Origin: Candidatus Poseidonia sp.
GTDB lineage: Archaea; Thermoplasmatota; Poseidoniia; Poseidoniales; Poseidoniaceae
NCBI GenBank assembly: GCA_022426155.1
Contig: JAKMEE010000038.1
Span: 1-53,514 of the forward strand
DNA: 53,514 bases
Direction of reading: 5' to 3'
The notes under the pieces were generated by a model. The model was not told where the DNA came from. It searched no databases and saw only the letters and a list, made by a program, of their open reading frames with translations. The translations under genes were made by a program, and so were the position numbers. Within the stretch, counting starts at the first letter, position 1. Each line of letters opens with the position of its first letter. This document shows positions 17,306 through 25,534 of this stretch, piece by piece.

Positions 17306-19492
17306 ATGAGCGGAGGCGAGAGGAAATCCAATGATTCGGCCGAGCGAATCTCATGGCTTGCAGAGCAAATCGCCCATCATTCTAACCTCTATTACAACCT
17401 CGCACAACCCCAGATTCCCGATGCTGAATTTGACCAATTGTGGGACGAACTCAAATCGCTCTCCCCCGACCACCCCCAACTCAATCGTGTTGGAGTAGAC
17501 ATCGCTCCGGGGAGTGTTAAGGTGGAACACTTATTTCCAATGCGAAGCCTCGACAAAGCAACAACTGACGAGGAAATCAATCATTTTGTGAATAGCACGA
17601 CGGGTGGAGCCACCCGCTTTCTCTCTCAGCCCAAACTGGACGGGTCAGCCCTCTCACTTGAATACAGGATGGGGCGTTTGGTCCGTGCCGCCACTCGAGG
17701 AAATGGAGTGAGGGGAGAGGATGTTACTCGCAATGCACGTAAACTCGGGAATGTACCAGATCAACTTCCGGTTCCTGTCGACGTCCATATACGTGGGGAA
17801 GCTGTCATGCCCCTGGCTGTGTTTGAAGCCAAATACCGCGATGTCTCTCCAAACCCCCGCAATTTAGCAGCGGGCGCGTTACGACAGAAACATGCCCATG
17901 GCAAAGCCGATGCCTCCGATCTTGTGTTCCAAGCCTATAACGCCCAATTCCCTTCTGAAGCCGAGCGTCACCCCGATAGTTCACCACCTCCTGAATTTCA
18001 GTACGATACCGAAATCCTTCATTGGCTCGAAGAGATCGCGGGTGTTCTTCCCGCCCCCTGGGCAATTCACCAAGACGCTCAGCCAGTGGAAGTCGTTGGA
18101 CGCCTCCAAGAAGAAGCCAAGCGCTGGGCTGGACAACGTAGTGGATATGTGTTTGAAATCGACGGGGTGGTCTTCAAACTTGATTCACTCGACCAACGGC
18201 AAGAACTCGGCATGACGGCCCATCACCCTCGTTGGGCTCTGGCCTGGAAATTTCCTCCAGAAGAAGCTACTTCCGTTCTCCTAGATGTTGAATGGCAGAC
18301 AGGTAGGACTGGTAACATTACGCCGGTTGCACGCATCGCCCCACAACGTGTTGGAGGGGTGACGGTCGAGAATACAACGCTCCACAATTTGGGGGAAGTC
18401 TTGCGGCTGGAATTGAAGATTGGTGACAAAGTCCTCATCGTTCGTCGCGGAGATGTCATTCCGAAAATCGAACGTTCACTTGGACCTGCCACCGGGGAGG
18501 ATCTCCTCAACCGGTTTCATGCTAGCGGCGAACCGTTTGGGGGAACTCTTCCAGCAACATCAACCATCAACCCCCCCGCTTTCTGCCCCACATGCCAATC
18601 CCCAATCGAAGAGGACGGGGCCTTCTTGAAATGCCTCAATTTGATGTGCGACGCACGAACAAGTCGGGCGGTTTTGTATTGGTGCAGGGCATTAGAAATG
18701 GACGGAATCGGCGAGAAACTCGTGGATCAACTTCTCGATGAAGGATTGATTGCTACCGTACCTGATTTGTATCGTTTGAGCGAGGATGATTTGTTGGGTT
18801 TGGAGCGAATGGGCGAAAAATCAGTTCGAAATGTCTTGGATGAGTTGAGTAAAGCCAAGCAAATGACCCTGGGTAAATTTCTCCATGCGCTAGGATTACC
18901 AGGAATCGGGCCCGAACTTGCGACCGCCCTTGCACAACAACTGCAAGATGTCACAGGGTTGATGTCGTGGCTTGATGATGCACACGCGGAACTTTCCGAC
19001 GTAGCATTTGGCCCACAGGCCGATGAATCTGGAAAGGCGAATCAGCATAATCAAGCCATTCGCAGGATCATGGATATCGAAGGTGTTGGTTCAGTGGTTG
19101 CTTTGCACTTTAGAGATGGGTTGCAAGTACGTCGAGACATGCTGAACGATTTGATTGAGCAACTGGCCATCAACGCCCAACCGGTTCAAATCTCATCCGG
19201 GCCTTTTGAAGGGCTCACGTTTTGCCTCACTGGGACGCTCAGCCGTCCTCGAAAGGAGATTCAACTAATGATTCAACAAGCCGGAGGCAAGGTTGTAGGG
19301 AGCGTTTCAGGAAAGCTCGGCGTATTGGTTGCAGGTGAGCAAGCAGGTTCGAAAATGGCAAAAGCGGAATCGTTGAACATCACGGTCTGGAGCGAAGCGG
19401 ACCTTCTCAACCAGCTTGAAGCAACAGAGGTAGGCCAAAATGAACCCGAGGAAAAGAAAGGCCAACCGTCTTTGTTTGATTTTGAAGGTTGA
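17306..19492 (+). CDS. ligA: NAD-dependent DNA ligase (LigA) with PIP-box-like C-terminus
   Basis: It seals nicks in duplex DNA using NAD+. The domain order is classical: an Ia domain (NLYYNLAQPQIPDAEFD), the adenylation site KLDG with the catalytic lysine at K110, the OB fold, a four-Cys zinc finger (C427, C430, C443, C448), helix-hairpin-helix repeats and a BRCT domain at about 640-705. At 728 residues it is longer than bacterial LigA (about 670). The last residues, GQPSLFDFEG, match a PCNA-interacting peptide. Most archaea use ATP-dependent ligases, so this gene was probably acquired from bacteria. The start ATG 17306 lies 48 bases after the PPC gene. The stop touches the stop of the convergent PAC2 gene. 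Confidence 0.96.
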   Translation: MSGGERKSNDSAERISWLAEQIAHHSNLYYNLAQPQIPDAEFDQLWDELKSLSPDHPQLNRVGVDIAPGSVKVEHLFPMRSLDKATTDEEINHFVNSTTGGATRFLSQPKLDGSALSLEYRMGRLVRAATRGNGVRGEDVTRNARKLGNVPDQLPVPVDVHIRGEAVMPLAVFEAKYRDVSPNPRNLAAGALRQKHAHGKADASDLVFQAYNAQFPSEAERHPDSSPPPEFQYDTEILHWLEEIAGVLPAPWAIHQDAQPVEVVGRLQEEAKRWAGQRSGYVFEIDGVVFKLDSLDQRQELGMTAHHPRWALAWKFPPEEATSVLLDVEWQTGRTGNITPVARIAPQRVGGVTVENTTLHNLGEVLRLELKIGDKVLIVRRGDVIPKIERSLGPATGEDLLNRFHASGEPFGGTLPATSTINPPAFCPTCQSPIEEDGAFLKCLNLMCDARTSRAVLYWCRALEMDGIGEKLVDQLLDEGLIATVPDLYRLSEDDLLGLERMGEKSVRNVLDELSKAKQMTLGKFLHALGLPGIGPELATALAQQLQDVTGLMSWLDDAHAELSDVAFGPQADESGKANQHNQAIRRIMDIEGVGSVVALHFRDGLQVRRDMLNDLIEQLAINAQPVQISSGPFEGLTFCLTGTLSRPRKEIQLMIQQAGGKVVGSVSGKLGVLVAGEQAGSKMAKAESLNITVWSEADLLNQLEATEVGQNEPEEKKGQPSLFDFEG

Positions 19493-19498
19493 TCAACC
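19487..19498. repeat. 12-bp palindrome holding both convergent stop codons
   Basis: The bases ggttgatcaacc form a perfect palindrome. The TGA of ligA (19490-19492) and the TGA of the minus-strand PAC2 gene (19493-19495) abut in its centre. As a result both proteins end with Gly-stop encoded by the same symmetric bases. Confidence 0.9.
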
Positions 19499-20296
19499 GT
19501 AAAGCATGGCGTTGCTCGTGGTTGATGGCTTCTCGCTTTGACCAGCACTTTCCATGAGGGCCTTGAGTTGTGATTCGAGTTGTTCGGCTTCTTCAATCAG
19601 TGGTTCTGAAGGGAGGTCAATGGTTGGGAGGAGAACGTTCAGCCTCTCAATCAAAGCGGCCGCAGCACGAGCATCGGGCCAGCGTGGATCGGCTTCCACC
19701 ATCATTGAAATCGTTCCGAGTCCACGACGCGTTGCTTCGCTCAGGATGCCGCCATTCATGCCGCGAATAACACCCTGTTGAAGCAAAGGAATCTCCATCT
19801 TTTCGAGAAGTTCTCTGGCTGCGTCATTGCAACCGATGCCAACAACATCAATCTCTTCAGTATCTTCGTATTCAACAACGGGCTCAACGCCTTCCATGGT
19901 GCTCTTCATACCTGCTTTAGCAAAGGCATCAATGACGACGCCTGCAAGTACTTCATGTTCCTTCGACCACTCAAAGAGCGCCCAGACTATTTTGTGAACC
20001 AATGGCTCAGGGACCACCATTTCACTCATGAGTAGAATTACCTGGTCACATCCATCAATGCTGCACTTTGGGTTGCCCGCATAAGCTCGAATAGGCGGCA
20101 ACGGCGTACCGTTATTCACCAAGGCGAGCGCAGGTAGGCGGTCATCAACCAACCCGCCGATAAATTCCAATTCCAAATGATCGATGAGGTAGTGAGCGAC
20201 AATACTTGACACCATTCCCACGCTTGGAAAACATGCGATTACCATGGCATTTTCATTTTCAATTGCGGTATTGATACGAAGGCTCGGGGCATCCAT
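19493..20296 (-). CDS. PAC2-family (proteasome assembly chaperone-like) protein with C-terminal HbYX motif
   Basis: The 267-residue product has the PAC2 fold signature: an N-terminal beta strand and turn VIACFPSVGMVSSIVAHYL, DRLPALALVNNG, then GVIRGMNGGILSEATRRG and the PDARAAAALIERLN segment. The family includes archaeal PbaA/PbaB, which help assemble or activate the 20S proteasome. The last residues are MLYG, so the end reads hydrophobic-Tyr-X, the motif by which activators dock on the proteasome alpha ring. A second PAC2 gene lies at 33117. The gene is convergent with ligA and divergent from the Fe-S nuclease gene. ATG 20296 is the first start in frame. Confidence 0.9.
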   Translation of the reverse strand: MDAPSLRINTAIENENAMVIACFPSVGMVSSIVAHYLIDHLELEFIGGLVDDRLPALALVNNGTPLPPIRAYAGNPKCSIDGCDQVILLMSEMVVPEPLVHKIVWALFEWSKEHEVLAGVVIDAFAKAGMKSTMEGVEPVVEYEDTEEIDVVGIGCNDAARELLEKMEIPLLQQGVIRGMNGGILSEATRRGLGTISMMVEADPRWPDARAAAALIERLNVLLPTIDLPSEPLIEEAEQLESQLKALMESAGQSEKPSTTSNAMLYG

Positions 20297-20333
20297 GCAC
20301 CACCGTGGGAGGGGGCAGGCTTCAACACTTTGC

Positions 20334-20350
20334 CTTTGATGCCATCAAAG
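20334..20350. promoter_or_regulatory. Inverted repeat between divergent genes
   Basis: The arms ctttgat (20334-20340) and atcaaag (20344-20350) are separated by three bases. They sit in the 85-base gap between the minus-strand PAC2 gene and the plus-strand nuclease gene. This is a reasonable position for an operator, but it could be chance. Confidence 0.25.
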
Positions 20351-20381
20351 CCTTGATGATGAAGCCCATCGAGCGAACCCC

Positions 20382-21566
20382 ATGGAAGGCGAAGAAACAC
20401 CACCCTCGCCTCGCCCCCACCAACTTTCTCCATCGGCTTGGAATCGATACGAAACCTGTCCTCGAATGTACTGGCTGAGTCGACAAAAATTGCCGCGAAA
20501 GGCCGGGATGGCCGCTTCACTTGGTACCGCAGTACACGCTTCCATTGAGGATTTGCTCAACATGGACCTCAGCGGCCGAGATGATGCTGAGACGGGATGG
20601 GTTCCTCTCGAGGGTGAGCGTTTCTTGAAGGAACGTTGGGAGGAAGAAAAAGCCGTCTTCATGGCGACACCACGCCGACCTGCGTGGAAGGAGGACAAGT
20701 GGGGTGAAGCAAAGAAGCAACAACGCGGGGGCGTCGTCCTCCTCCTCGATCACCTCGGCGCCCGAGATTTACCTCATGAAAACATCACAATCGCCTTGTG
20801 GAAACGTTTGCAACGCCTGACGATTGCAGTTGAGGGGGAACTCAAAACCAGCGATGGCCGATTGATGGGTCGTTTGGATTTGTTATTGACCGATGTCGAT
20901 TCGAAAGGAAATACAACAGGTTGGTTGGTCGCAGACCTGAAGACAGGAAACGCGCCCAAAAAGGAACTCAAAACTGATGTGAATCGCCAATTACGAATGT
21001 ATCGCGACATCCTTCTTGCCAACAACCCCAGCGCTCCACCCGTTCGAACGGAAGGATGGTACACCAAGACGACCTCAAAATGGGAAGCTAGCGGACCGAA
21101 TGTTTTGGAAGATGCATACGATGCGTGGGAGGCCACACAACCGACAACGTTACCCATGTCGGCCCAACCAGGCCCAGATACGTGCGGTGGGTTCTGTGAT
21201 TGGAAGGCTTGGTGCCCACACTGGTGGACTTGGCGTCAATCAAATGGAACCTTGCACAAGGATGATTTTAGTGATGCGGTGGTCTTGCTACATCGTTACG
21301 ACGAAACCTCTGGTACGGCCGTGCTTGAGTTGTGTGAACCGTTGGATGAGACCGGCCGTGCAATCCCAACCGGCCAACAAACCACCGCCTCCTTCGACGG
21401 GCGCGGAAAAGAAGCGCTCGAAGAATTACTCATGACGGGTCACCAAGGGCCCATCTTCATCGGATCGGTCATGACTGCTCGCCGCAGTTGGCGCATTGGA
21501 CACTGGTGTGATGTCTTGGCTTGGCAACCTCTTCCGGACGATGAAGCCTATGATTCATCGAATTGA
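20382..21566 (+). CDS. RecB/Cas4-like PD-(D/E)XK nuclease with 4Fe-4S cysteines
   Basis: The 394-residue product carries the RecB-family nuclease core: H52 (LGTAVHASIEDLL), D166 in GRLDLLL, D185 and K187 in VADLKTG, and Q203 in RQLRMY. Cysteines C26 (ETCPRMY) and C268, C272, C278 (CGGFC...WC) give the C...C-x3-C-x5-C arrangement that binds a 4Fe-4S cluster in AddB, Cas4 and Dna2-type nucleases. About 110 residues follow, beta-rich and perhaps an OB-like DNA-binding domain. With no cas genes or CRISPR array nearby, a general DNA repair or end-processing role is more likely than adaptation. The first ATG is used. The 3' end overlaps the convergent exonuclease gene by 12 bases. Confidence 0.88.
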   Translation: MEGEETPPSPRPHQLSPSAWNRYETCPRMYWLSRQKLPRKAGMAASLGTAVHASIEDLLNMDLSGRDDAETGWVPLEGERFLKERWEEEKAVFMATPRRPAWKEDKWGEAKKQQRGGVVLLLDHLGARDLPHENITIALWKRLQRLTIAVEGELKTSDGRLMGRLDLLLTDVDSKGNTTGWLVADLKTGNAPKKELKTDVNRQLRMYRDILLANNPSAPPVRTEGWYTKTTSKWEASGPNVLEDAYDAWEATQPTTLPMSAQPGPDTCGGFCDWKAWCPHWWTWRQSNGTLHKDDFSDAVVLLHRYDETSGTAVLELCEPLDETGRAIPTGQQTTASFDGRGKEALEELLMTGHQGPIFIGSVMTARRSWRIGHWCDVLAWQPLPDDEAYDSSN

Positions 21567-22376
21567 AAGATGTTCACGCAGCGTCTGACGAGTGGCTTCA
21601 CATTCAATTCCGTTGGGCGAGAGGAGCCAATTCATGTATGCTGGATCGTTGAGGTGGACATTGCCAACGTGTTCTCCCTTATGTCGTCCGAATGCCACTA
21701 CAAAATGTTCCCCATCCCGGCGGATTTTACCAAGCGTATCAACCGGTTCTAAATCGTCAAGACTTCGTCCTAATTCAGACACATCCTTGGGGCCAACCCC
21801 GTGAACAATCCATCGTTCAAGTTCTGGCAAAGATCGTCGAAATGCAGGAGCGTGTTCTACCGAGAGTCGCCAAAAGAGCAACAACGTTGCCGCCGCATCT
21901 GCAGCTGCCGTATGCGCAGCCTCCAAGCGAATCCCATGTTTGCGCGATAAAGCACCGAGGTTATGAGGCCGAGGAAGTTTCAGGCGACGAACCAACTCAA
22001 GGGTGTCAATAATCGCCTTCGGCTTTGGGCATAAACGCCCAATTCGAAGGTACTCGCGTTCCAGCATGGCGTAGTCAAATTTCCGAACATTATGGCCGAC
22101 TAAAATTGCCCCTTCAATGAATTCAGCAAGCTCGTCAGCATAGGCTGCAAAACTTGGTTGTCCGCGGACATCCCTATCGTGGATGCCATGAATACGACTC
22201 GCTTCGTAAGGGATGGGGCGTTGAGGGTTCACAATCTTCTCATAATTCACGGTCGTTCCATCGGAGAGGGACCCAACGAGGGCCATTTGGACAATCTGGT
22301 CGTTACGAGTGGAGATGCCTGTGGTTTCCAAATCAAAGGCGAGAACCTTCTCGTTTTCGAAAAGATCCTCTCCCAT
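21555..22376 (-). CDS. DnaQ-like DEDDh 3'-5' exonuclease
   Basis: The product (273 residues from the chosen ATG) has all DEDDh motifs: FDLETTG (D15, E17), GHNVRKFDYAML with the second Asp, and HTAAADA with the catalytic His and Asp. This is the fold of the DNA polymerase III epsilon subunit and RNase T-type exonucleases. About 100 residues follow the nuclease, with a QTLREHLSIR end and an HFVVAFGRHKGEHV segment like the small domain seen after exonucleases in some bacteria. ATG 22376 places the first catalytic strand as usual; upstream in-frame starts (TTG 22418, ATG 22409) would add a Phe/Cys-rich leader. It likely proofreads or processes ends together with the adjacent Fe-S nuclease. The specific substrate is not known. 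Confidence 0.88.
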   Translation of the reverse strand: MGEDLFENEKVLAFDLETTGISTRNDQIVQMALVGSLSDGTTVNYEKIVNPQRPIPYEASRIHGIHDRDVRGQPSFAAYADELAEFIEGAILVGHNVRKFDYAMLEREYLRIGRLCPKPKAIIDTLELVRRLKLPRPHNLGALSRKHGIRLEAAHTAAADAAATLLLFWRLSVEHAPAFRRSLPELERWIVHGVGPKDVSELGRSLDDLEPVDTLGKIRRDGEHFVVAFGRHKGEHVGNVHLNDPAYMNWLLSPNGIECEATRQTLREHLSIR

Positions 22377-22442
22377 GAAAAGAAAAAAGGAGGCACACTC
22401 TTTGAACATCACTCTCAAACCTGATGACTTTCACCTTGAGCC

Positions 22443-22826
22443 ATGGGGCTACGGGATTGGTTGTTTCGTAGTTCACCCGAGCCGATGCCAGAAGGCGGGC
22501 GCGAGAACGTTGAACCGTCCGAAGAAATAGCCGCCGAAGAATTTTCTAAAACCCAACACCTCAGAGCGGCTGAAGCTCAACGCTTGTTTGAACAAGTCGA
22601 AGAAACACCACAATTGCAAGAAGAACGCGCTGCTCCATACGATGCGAGCGATGCCCAAATCGAGGATCTATTGGACGAACAATCCAACGAGATCTACACC
22701 CATCAGGACGAGGTCGAAATCCAAGATGTCACCCTCTTGGATGAACCGCTCTCAAATGCAACCATCGAGGGTGACATTCCCGTGGCCGTTGTGTTTGACA
22801 TCCCAGAAAATACCTCTGAAGATTGA
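22443..22826 (+). CDS. Small acidic hypothetical protein
   Basis: The product is 127 residues, begins MGLRDWLFRSS and becomes strongly acidic with many Glu, Gln and Asp residues and no hydrophobic segment. The central part looks helical (AAEAQRLFEQVEE), the end disordered. No family was recognised. It is divergent from the exonuclease gene (66 bases between the chosen starts) and 31 bases before the lipoprotein gene on the same strand. Confidence 0.65.
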   Translation: MGLRDWLFRSSPEPMPEGGRENVEPSEEIAAEEFSKTQHLRAAEAQRLFEQVEETPQLQEERAAPYDASDAQIEDLLDEQSNEIYTHQDEVEIQDVTLLDEPLSNATIEGDIPVAVVFDIPENTSED

Positions 22827-22857
22827 GCAGTTCTCACGAACCATTAGAAAGGGGTGA

Positions 22858-24054
22858 ATGTGCGTAGTAGGTATGATGTGGGGCTCAGCAGGAACTTCTC
22901 GTGGATTTGCCACGGGTGTCTTGCTGATGCTTTGCTTAAGCGGTTGTACGGGTGTTTTGGACACAACCGTTGCACCCAGAGCCTCACTCGAGGCGTACCC
23001 AGTCCTGATCCAAGAAGGTGAAATCGTCACATTGGATGCGAGAGAATCTTCGGCGATAGAGGGCATCATCACGAATTATCTTTGGGATTTCGGAGATGGC
23101 ACGACAGCAGAGACCATTGTAGGTTTTACATCCCATAGCTACCCAAATCATGGCCAATACACTATTCGATTAACCGTTACCAATGACCAGGGAGGTTCCG
23201 ACGATGCTATTGCAACCATCATGGTCAACGGAGCTCCTTCAATCAATATCACCATGCCATCAACTGTCCGTTCGGGTGATGCGGCATTGCTTGACGCATC
23301 GAACACTTACGATCCTGAAGGTGGCGAGTTAGATTTCTCCTGGGATTTGGATGGCTCCTTCGACAATGACGGAGACGGTGATTCCCTCAATGATGCTGAT
23401 GCCACTACATCAGAAGTGTTGCTCGAGACTGAACGCTCAGGCATCATCAAGGGTCAACTTACTGTGAACGATGGCGAAGGTGCAACGGCTATCAAAGGCT
23501 TCGAACTGAATGTAACAACTCGAAATTTCAAAGTGGTCTGGGTGACCGAAACGCTCGATGTCTCTTGGGATGAATACCTCGATCAAGGCGAAACTTGGCA
23601 AAGCAACCTCACTCCCGGTGATGCTGGCCGTGTTCTTACTGTGAATGCCATCTTGGAATTAGATCAAGACATTGCGCCCCCCCATGACAACTTCACCCTC
23701 TCATTGAACATCGTGGAGGATAATTACAGGAAGGTCGTCGATACCGAGCCTGGAAATTATTCAACCAACGAACCCGCCCGTGCAGAAATCTTCCTTGACG
23801 AAATGAATGCTCCGGGTGAAGACGGTATGTTCGTCGCCGATTCAGCAGAGGAATTACTGCAACGCTTGCTCTCTGAGACAGGGAATTTACGAGGCGGCGG
23901 TGAATGGATTTGGAGTGTTTTTGCTCAACAGTCTGAACCTGATTCTTTCATCGGTGAACCGGACCCCGACCCTGGGAATGATTGGACCCTCACCTTGCAA
24001 ATCACCATCATGAGGCCATCGTTGACCGAAGTCTCAGTCGGAGATGGCATCTGA
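22858..24054 (+). CDS. Secreted lipoprotein with PKD domains
   Basis: A lipobox LCLSGC with the acceptor Cys at residue 30 follows a hydrophobic segment, so the protein should be lipid-anchored outside the cell. A PKD domain follows (YLWDFGDGTT, then HSYPNHGQYTIRLTVTND) and a second PKD-like domain with NTYDPEGGELDFSWDLDGS, including a DNDGDGD Asp cluster. The last 180 residues form a separate beta-rich domain of unknown type. ATG 22858 has aaagggg upstream. PKD domains mediate surface protein-protein or carbohydrate contacts; no catalytic module is present. Confidence 0.88.
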   Translation: MCVVGMMWGSAGTSRGFATGVLLMLCLSGCTGVLDTTVAPRASLEAYPVLIQEGEIVTLDARESSAIEGIITNYLWDFGDGTTAETIVGFTSHSYPNHGQYTIRLTVTNDQGGSDDAIATIMVNGAPSINITMPSTVRSGDAALLDASNTYDPEGGELDFSWDLDGSFDNDGDGDSLNDADATTSEVLLETERSGIIKGQLTVNDGEGATAIKGFELNVTTRNFKVVWVTETLDVSWDEYLDQGETWQSNLTPGDAGRVLTVNAILELDQDIAPPHDNFTLSLNIVEDNYRKVVDTEPGNYSTNEPARAEIFLDEMNAPGEDGMFVADSAEELLQRLLSETGNLRGGGEWIWSVFAQQSEPDSFIGEPDPDPGNDWTLTLQITIMRPSLTEVSVGDGI

Positions 24055-24095
24055 ATCAAGCGAAACGTGTATGAAGCGGAGCCTATTGGAAAGGA

Positions 24096-24458
24096 ATGGT
24101 CATCATGGTCGAGTCAGTTGAAATCAGTCGCATCAACATGCGGGACACACTTTCATTGGATCTTTCTGTGACAATGGCACACCCTGATGACTGGGACTTT
24201 CGCCCAACGCTCTCATACGCCAACAATACTTTGCAGATCCATTGTGCAATTCACGGCAACGAACTTGCCAACATCACATTGGACGATGAACAAGACGAGA
24301 TGCTACAACGTGACCGTGTCGCAGAACTCCGAGTCAAATTTCAGGTTCAAGGGATGCATGGGCGATTGAAAGACATTCATCCAATTCTTGCAGACAGTAA
24401 GGCCAAGAAATTGGCCACCGCCAACTGGAAGACCACACAATCGGTTCAATTCAATTGA
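24096..24458 (+). CDS. Hypothetical small protein (120 aa)
   Basis: The product is a soluble beta-rich protein with the pattern LSLDLSVTMAHPDDW and TLQIHCAIHGNELANITLDDE. It has no signal peptide, no membrane segment and no motif I recognise. ATG 24096 or 24105 could start it; aaagga lies just upstream. It is 41 bases after the lipoprotein gene and may be in the same transcript. Confidence 0.6.
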   Translation: MVIMVESVEISRINMRDTLSLDLSVTMAHPDDWDFRPTLSYANNTLQIHCAIHGNELANITLDDEQDEMLQRDRVAELRVKFQVQGMHGRLKDIHPILADSKAKKLATANWKTTQSVQFN

Positions 24459-24476
24459 AGGAACGAATCTTTGATA

Positions 24477-24785
24477 ATGGTTCACGGTGTTTTTCCTTTT
24501 ATGCCTCATAGGGTCGGGAAAGGAAGCCAAAAAATTGCACGATTCGAACGCTTGTGTTCAGAAGTTCGTCGTTTTGTTACAGCCAACCCAGGTTGTTCAG
24601 CTCAAGCAATAGTAGCAAATTTGAATCACGATCAAAAGATGCGAAATCATGGCCTCACTCCAAGAAAAGTAGGCTTCTTTATCACTCGCCACCTCGCAGC
24701 TACCCTCACGTGGTGGCAAGATCACCGAGCAGGGCGCCGAGTGTACGGATTAATCAGTGATGTTGATGAGTCAAATCCTGTGTAA
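24477..24785 (+). CDS. Small putative winged-helix protein
   Basis: The product is about 102 residues and basic. The segments ANPGCSAQAIVANLN and TPRKVGFFITRHL fit the helix-turn-helix of a winged-helix domain, and the WWQDHRAGRRVYGL end fits a wing. This is a pattern judgement. ATG 24501 gives a shorter 94-residue version and TTG 24471 one two codons longer. It lies 18 bases after the preceding small gene, so they may be co-transcribed. A DNA-binding regulator is possible. Confidence 0.55.
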   Translation: MVHGVFPFMPHRVGKGSQKIARFERLCSEVRRFVTANPGCSAQAIVANLNHDQKMRNHGLTPRKVGFFITRHLAATLTWWQDHRAGRRVYGLISDVDESNPV

Positions 24786-24837
24786 AACCCTCTCATTACC
24801 CGTTCCCCTCATGTAGGGCACCCATCTCACATTGAAC

Positions 24838-25500
24838 ATGGAAGGTGAGGTTGCTGCATATTTCGACCTCGATGGAACGTTGTTGAATGCCTCGAGTGAG
24901 AAAACGCTGACCGCGCATCTTGCCAAACGCAGGCCGTGGAGGATTCCTTGGGGCGCTTTCGCATGGACCTCAGGTTTTCTTGCCAACCTTCTTCGAGGTA
25001 GAGCGGTTTACGATGCTGCTCGAAACCGAGGCCACCTTTCGTTGGCCTCTTGGGAGGTACTGGAAACTTATTCAGCACACTTGGCTTCTAACGTGCTCAA
25101 ACAACACGTTTCACAACAAGCGTGGGATCGTCTGGATTGGCATCGAAAACAAGGCCACCGATTGGTGCTGGTCACGGCAACTGTAGCCCCGATGGCAGAA
25201 GCGATGGGAACCCTGCTGGGCATGGACGAAATCTACGGATGTGGTCCAGAGGTTCGTCGGGGGCGACTCACGGGGTCAGAGCGAGGTTGGAGCGTCCCTC
25301 GTCGCAAGGGCAAAGTTCCCGTGGTTGCAGATGATGCAGAGCGAAATGGCCATGACCTCGGTGCGTGTTATGCCTACGGGAATACGCATGCTGATTCATG
25401 GTTCATGAGAACATGCGGGCACCCCGTTGCCATCAATCCAGAACGCCCTCTGAGGGAGCTTGCCGTCGAAGAACACTGGAAGATTGAGGAATGGATTTAA
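24838..25500 (+). CDS. HAD-superfamily (subfamily IB-like) phosphatase
   Basis: The product is 220 residues. Motif I is YFDLDGTLL with nucleophile D10 and acid D12; motif II is LVTAT; a lysine-rich RRKGK supplies motif III; motif IV is YGNTHAD. The long insertion between motifs I and II fits the IB (phosphoserine phosphatase-like) group, which includes enzymes acting on phospholipid or amino acid phosphates. The first motif IV Asp is Asn here, which could alter Mg2+ binding. TTG 24832 is an alternative start two codons upstream. The substrate cannot be told from the neighbours. Confidence 0.85.
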   Translation: MEGEVAAYFDLDGTLLNASSEKTLTAHLAKRRPWRIPWGAFAWTSGFLANLLRGRAVYDAARNRGHLSLASWEVLETYSAHLASNVLKQHVSQQAWDRLDWHRKQGHRLVLVTATVAPMAEAMGTLLGMDEIYGCGPEVRRGRLTGSERGWSVPRRKGKVPVVADDAERNGHDLGACYAYGNTHADSWFMRTCGHPVAINPERPLRELAVEEHWKIEEWI

Positions 25501-25534
25501 TTTCTTTATTAGTGGTGAATCACACTAAGAATTC

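Noticed and set aside
20382-21566. Cas4 of a CRISPR adaptation module
   Set aside because: The nuclease core and Fe-S cysteines fit, but no cas1, cas2 or repeat array is in the window.
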